64,000 nucleotides of DNA, taken from NCBI RefSeq assembly GCF_008830225.1, contig NZ_WAIE01000004.1, positions 186,001 through 250,000 on the forward strand, written 5' to 3'. A program made the translations under genes and the position numbers. Each line of letters starts with the position of its first letter. The stretch's first letter is position 1. The stretch is from Pseudodesulfovibrio senegalensis (GTDB taxonomy: Bacteria; Desulfobacterota; Desulfovibrionia; Desulfovibrionales; Desulfovibrionaceae). Below, piece after piece: positions 60,296-64,000 of this stretch. Below the pieces are notes generated by a model. That model had not been told where the DNA came from, searched no databases, and saw only the letters and a program-made list of their open reading frames with translations.

Positions 60296-62386
60296 ATGGC
60301 AAAAAAGAACGTTTACAGCATCTGCGGCATGTGTACGGTGCGCTGTCCCATCCTTGCCGAGGTGGAAGACGGGCGCGTGTCCTATATTCAAGGCAACCCG
60401 CACGCCTCCGGCATTGCCGGGGCCCTGTGCGCCCGCGGCGCAGCCGGAACAGCTCTTACATATGATCATGAACGGCCCCAGTGTCCCATGATCCGCGAAG
60501 GCGAGCGCGGAGAGGGCAAGTGGCGCGAGGTCAGCTGGGACGAGGCCCTGGACTATGTGGCCGAAAAGCTCATGGCCATTCAGGAGAAGCACGGCAAGGA
60601 ATCCGTGCTGTTCTCGGACCGCGGCGGACCGTTCCGCGACCTGTACCGCGCCTTTTTGCGCGGCATCGGCACGCCCAACTACAACAACCACGACTCCGCC
60701 TGCGCGCGCAACGTGCAGAACTCGGCATTGTCCCTGTTCGGATTCGGGCGCAAGGGCGTGGCCTACGACCTCAAGAACGCCAAGCACGTGGTCCTGCAGC
60801 AGCGCAACCTGTTCGAGGCCATCAACGTGGCCGAGGTCAACAACCTGCTGGACGCCAAGGAAAACGGCTGCAAGATCACGGTTATCGACGTGCGCGCTAA
60901 CGTGAGCGCCGGCAAGGCCGACAACTTTTTCATGATCCGTCCGGGCACGGACTACGCCTTCAACCTTGCGGTCATCAACGTGCTCATCAACGAGGAATTG
61001 TACGACAAGAAGTACGTTGCCGACTGGTTCAAGGACTTTGAGGCGCTCAAGGATTTCGTGCAGCCGTACACCCCGGAATGGGCCGAGGAGGAGACCACGG
61101 TTTCCGCGGAAGGCATTCGCAAGCTGGCCCGCCAGCTGTCCGAGGCCGCACCCTCGGTGCTCTGGCACCCCGGCTGGATGACCGCCCGTTATTCCGATTC
61201 CTTTTACATGTCCCGCACCGCCTACATCATCAACGCGCTGCTGGGTTCCATCGGCGCCAAGGGCGGCCTGCCTTTCATGAACAAGCCCGGCGACGTGGGT
61301 GCCAAGGGCCTGAACAGCTTCATGAACCTGTATCCCAAGCCCGAGGCCAAGCGTGCGGACGGCGTGGGCTGGCAGGAAGGCCGCACCCATCTCGACGCCG
61401 GTCCCGGGCTGGTGCATCTGTCCTACGACGCCATCGTCACGGGCGAGCCCTACCCCATCAAGGCCTACATCGTGCATCGGCATGATCCGCTCATGGCCTA
61501 CCCGGACGTGGCCGACGTCAAGAAGCTCTGGGAAAAGCTGGAGCTGCTGGTTTCCGTGACCTTCTCCTGGTCGGATACGGCATGGTTCGCGGACGTGGTG
61601 TTGCCCCTTTCGCCTTATCTGGAGCGCGACTCCGTGCTGGCCGCCAAGAACGGCCTGCGTCCCTCGTTCATTCGCAGGCCCCGTTGCGTGGAACCTGTTT
61701 ACGACACGCTCTCCGAATGGGAAATCTACTGTGGGCTGGCCCGGCGCATGGGCCTCAAGGAACTGGATTACAATAATATCGAGGATGTCTGGAATTTCCA
61801 GTTGGAAGGAACAGGCGTCACCCTTGAGGACTTCGAGGAAACCGGCATGGTTTCGCTGGCGGACGAGGCTCTGTACCGTCCGGTCAAGGAAGGTTCGTTC
61901 AAGACTCCCTCCGGCAAGATCGAGATGATCAACGAAAAGCTGGAGAACAGCGGCTACCTTTCGCTCAAACCCTACGAATCACCGGAACGTCCGCCCGAAG
62001 GGACCTTCCGCATCACCTTCGGTCGTTGCGGCGTGCACACGCAGGGCCATACCCTGAACAACAAGCTGCTGTTCGAGCGCGTTTCCGAAAACGTGCTCTG
62101 GATCAACACGGAACGTGCAGCGGAGTTGGGCATCGAAAACAACGACTACGTCAATGTCGGCTCCCGCACCCATCGCGGCAAGATTCGCGCATTCGTCACG
62201 GACTACGTCCATCCGGAAGCCATCTTCATGCTGCACGGTTTCGGGCACACCCTGCCCACGGAATCCCGCGCCCGCGGACGCGGCGTGGCCGACAACGAAC
62301 TCATGCCCCAGGGCATCCGCAAGTACGACAAGGCCGGCGGAGCCGTGGCCATGCAGGAGCATTTCGTCACCGTCACCAAGGAATAG
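60296..62386 (+). CDS. Molybdopterin oxidoreductase (PhsA/PsrA-like), cytoplasmic
   Basis: 696 aa from ATG 60296 (AGGAGG upstream). Cys10, Cys13, Cys17 and Cys45 (CGMCTVRC, GALCARG) hold a [4Fe-4S] cluster. Cys136 (NHDSACARNV) sits where DMSO-reductase-family enzymes keep the metal ligand, as in thiosulfate and polysulfide reductases. GAKGGLPF, HDPLMAYP and the C-terminal TLNNKLLFER / HGFGHTLP segments bind the two pyranopterins. No Tat signal, so it is cytoplasmic, unlike most PhsA/PsrA proteins. Substrate uncertain: a sulfur oxyanion or polysulfide is the best guess given TauE nearby. Confidence 0.88.
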   Translation: MAKKNVYSICGMCTVRCPILAEVEDGRVSYIQGNPHASGIAGALCARGAAGTALTYDHERPQCPMIREGERGEGKWREVSWDEALDYVAEKLMAIQEKHGKESVLFSDRGGPFRDLYRAFLRGIGTPNYNNHDSACARNVQNSALSLFGFGRKGVAYDLKNAKHVVLQQRNLFEAINVAEVNNLLDAKENGCKITVIDVRANVSAGKADNFFMIRPGTDYAFNLAVINVLINEELYDKKYVADWFKDFEALKDFVQPYTPEWAEEETTVSAEGIRKLARQLSEAAPSVLWHPGWMTARYSDSFYMSRTAYIINALLGSIGAKGGLPFMNKPGDVGAKGLNSFMNLYPKPEAKRADGVGWQEGRTHLDAGPGLVHLSYDAIVTGEPYPIKAYIVHRHDPLMAYPDVADVKKLWEKLELLVSVTFSWSDTAWFADVVLPLSPYLERDSVLAAKNGLRPSFIRRPRCVEPVYDTLSEWEIYCGLARRMGLKELDYNNIEDVWNFQLEGTGVTLEDFEETGMVSLADEALYRPVKEGSFKTPSGKIEMINEKLENSGYLSLKPYESPERPPEGTFRITFGRCGVHTQGHTLNNKLLFERVSENVLWINTERAAELGIENNDYVNVGSRTHRGKIRAFVTDYVHPEAIFMLHGFGHTLPTESRARGRGVADNELMPQGIRKYDKAGGAVAMQEHFVTVTKE

Positions 62387-62420
62387 CGGTTTCGCGTTCC
62401 ACGGTGTCACCGTCACCAGA

Positions 62421-62442
62421 GAGGGCCCGTTTTCGGGCCCTC
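62421..62442 (+). terminator. GC-rich hairpin after the molybdoenzyme gene
   Basis: 9-bp perfect stem 62421-62429 / 62434-62442 with a TTTT loop, 35 bases after the stop. No T run follows directly; the next hairpin (62467-62501) provides it. Confidence 0.7.
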
Positions 62443-62466
62443 ATCGGTATTGTTGAAGAATGCCGA

Positions 62467-62507
62467 CAACCCGCCGAACTCCATGAGCTCTCGGCGGGTT
62501 GATTTTT
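62467..62507 (+). terminator. Rho-independent terminator
   Basis: 11-bp stem 62467-62477 / 62491-62501 followed by ATTTTT. It separates the molybdoenzyme from the FmdE fusion gene. Confidence 0.82.
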
Positions 62508-62567
62508 CAAGGCGGGGTGGTACGATGCAACCGTGCTGCCCACTGTTACCCCCGAATGGAGAACATA

Positions 62568-64000
62568 ATGAACATCGGAGAATTGACGTTTGAGGAATTC
62601 AAGGCCTGGGCCGCTGAATTCCATGGGTATCCTGCGCCCGGGCTGCTGATCGGCGCCTACATGGTCGAAATGGCCAAGCGCGAAATGCCCGAGGGCACGC
62701 TTTTCGAAGTGGTGGTGGAAACGCACAAATGTTTGCCGGACGCCGTGCAGATGCTGACCCTGTGCAGCACCGGCAACAGCTGGATGCGTGTGAACAATCT
62801 GGGCCGCTACGCCCTGAGCATGTTCGACAAGTTCACGGGCGAGGGCGTGCGTGTCTGGCTGGATGCGGACAAGATGGAAAAATTCCCCGAGACCCGTTCA
62901 TGGTTTCTCAAGGAACGGGCCAAGAAGGATCAGGATACGGATCTCCTGTTCCGGGAGATCAAGGAAGCCGGGGAGAGCACCTGCTCCATGGAGCGCATCA
63001 TCATCCCGGAAAAGCATCTCGGCCACAAGCACATGCGCACCATCGGCCTGTGCCCGGTCTGTGGCGAGGCCTATCCCACCAACGACGGTGCCATCTGCCG
63101 AGGCTGTCAGGGTGAGGCCACCTATATTTCCCTTGAACGCCGTCCTGTTGCGCAGGCAAGCCCGGAACTCAAGGCCGTTTCCGCCAAGGAGGCTGTCGGA
63201 CGCACCGCACTGCACGACATGACCCGCATCGCTCCCGGCGAATCCAAGGGAGCCGAGTTCAAGGCCGGACAGGAATTTTCCGCCGGCGACATCTGCCGGC
63301 TGCACCGCATGGGCCGTCAGCGAGTCTTCGTGGAGGAGCTGACCGACCCGGGCGCTGAATGGGTTCATGAAAACGAGGCGGTCAAGCATTTTGCGGGCCG
63401 CATGGCCGGCGACGGCATCGACTACGACCCGGACCCGTCCGAGGGCAAGATCAATTTCAGGGCCGCATGTTCCGGCCTTCTGACCATTGACAGGGACAAG
63501 CTGGAAGCCTTCAACCTCGTGCCGGACGTCATGTGTACCACGCGTCAGGGCGACATCGTGGTGGAAAAGGGCAAGAACGTGGCCGGAACCCGCGCCATTC
63601 CCCTGTATATTTCCCGCGAAAACTACAGCCGCGCCATTGCCGTGCTGGGCGAAGAGCCCCTGCTGGAGCTTCTGCCCCTGCGCAAGGCAAAGGTGGGCGT
63701 GTTGGTCACCGGGACCGAAGTGTTCAAGGGGCTTGTGGAAGACAAGTTCGCGCCCGTGATTTCCAGCAAGGTGCAGCACCTCGGCTCCGAGGTGGTCACC
63801 ACGGCCATCGCCCCGGACGACCGCAAGGCCATTGCGGACAGCGTGTATGCCATGCTTGATGCCGGGGTGGACCTCATCGTGACCACGGCCGGTCTTTCCG
63901 TGGACCCGGACGACGTGACCCGCCCGGCCCTCATCGACGCGGGCCTGAGCGACTATGTGTATGGCGCACCCATCCTGCCCGGAGCCATGACCCTTGTGGG
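62568..64000 (+). CDS. FmdE / zinc-finger / molybdopterin-binding fusion protein (3' end outside window)
   Basis: 477 residues are visible from ATG 62568 (TGGAG upstream) and the frame is still open at the right edge. Residues 1-150 are an FmdE domain (FHGYPAPGLLIGAYMVEMA; Cys residues near 56 and 67). Cys162, Cys165, Cys177 and Cys180 form a zinc finger. From about 190 there is a MoeA-like segment, then from about 370 a MoaB/MogA-type domain (KVGVLVTGTEVFKGLVEDKF, VTTAGLSVDPDD). Fusions of this kind occur in sulfate reducers. A role in molybdenum or tungsten cofactor handling for the upstream molybdoenzyme is inferred. Confidence 0.85.
   Translation, partial: MNIGELTFEEFKAWAAEFHGYPAPGLLIGAYMVEMAKREMPEGTLFEVVVETHKCLPDAVQMLTLCSTGNSWMRVNNLGRYALSMFDKFTGEGVRVWLDADKMEKFPETRSWFLKERAKKDQDTDLLFREIKEAGESTCSMERIIIPEKHLGHKHMRTIGLCPVCGEAYPTNDGAICRGCQGEATYISLERRPVAQASPELKAVSAKEAVGRTALHDMTRIAPGESKGAEFKAGQEFSAGDICRLHRMGRQRVFVEELTDPGAEWVHENEAVKHFAGRMAGDGIDYDPDPSEGKINFRAACSGLLTIDRDKLEAFNLVPDVMCTTRQGDIVVEKGKNVAGTRAIPLYISRENYSRAIAVLGEEPLLELLPLRKAKVGVLVTGTEVFKGLVEDKFAPVISSKVQHLGSEVVTTAIAPDDRKAIADSVYAMLDAGVDLIVTTAGLSVDPDDVTRPALIDAGLSDYVYGAPILPGAMTLV

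Overview
The window reads as chromosomal DNA of a free-living, GC-rich deltaproteobacterium, most likely a sulfate reducer of the Desulfovibrio/Pseudodesulfovibrio group. This is an inference from gene content, not from a marker gene. The pointers are a cytoplasmic Cys-ligated molybdopterin oxidoreductase with a four-cluster ferredoxin subunit, a TauE/SafE exporter with a signal peptide, an FmdE/zinc-finger/molybdopterin-binding fusion, many sensor kinases and polyamine and phosphonate-type binding proteins. No tRNA, rRNA, CRISPR array, transposase or phage gene was seen. Genes are dense, on both strands, with many ATGA-type overlaps.

Region 1 (1-10360) is a surface-glycan cluster. It holds three sulfotransferase-like proteins (one cut by the window edge), two tandem AT-rich methyltransferase copies, a small secreted protein, a Wzm/Wzt-like ABC exporter, a DUF4214-like/coiled-coil/methyltransferase protein and a GT4 glycosyltransferase. 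Together they could make, modify, terminate and export a sulfated or methylated polysaccharide.

Region 2 (10480-18280) holds a secreted papain-family peptidase, an MnmM/YtqB-like methyltransferase, an RluA-type pseudouridine synthase whose usual N-terminal domain is a separate overlapping gene, greA, a secreted transglutaminase-like protein, an RRM protein and a DEAD-box helicase.

Region 3 (18286-38231) is signalling, transport and RNA metabolism. It has a hybrid histidine kinase, a Cache-adenylate cyclase paired with a binding protein, a potDABC polyamine transporter, two more DEAD-box helicases, a 5'-nucleotidase, a small Cys/Trp protein, a three-repeat secreted protein, a universal stress protein and a BASS-type permease. 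Two of the helicases (starts at 17902 and 36429) share a long 5' leader. Its closing arms lie exactly 121 nt apart in both, and the internal hairpins are kept in place while their sequence changes. This is the best candidate here for an undescribed regulatory RNA.

Region 4 (38500-49833) carries gadC-gadB, a Pmp3-like peptide, an RNase D-like exonuclease, prfC, lgt, a glutaminyl cyclase-like protein, a TetR regulator, ispH and a moaE-like gene.

Region 5 (49858-56810) is one tight five-gene operon: PhnD-like lipoprotein, Cache/HAMP/Cys-rich histidine kinase, single-domain receiver, PEP-synthase-like phosphotransferase with an unfamiliar C-terminus, and a dual-specificity phosphatase fused to a CxxC-cluster domain.

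Region 6 (56946-64000) holds a PH-like membrane protein, a TauE exporter with a partner membrane protein, the molybdoenzyme and its divergent ferredoxin, and the FmdE fusion, which is cut by the right edge. Three unrelated secreted proteins in the window end in the same kind of short leucine tail (PLLLLQ, PLLLLLQ, TLLLLSN), which may be an unrecognised C-terminal signal.
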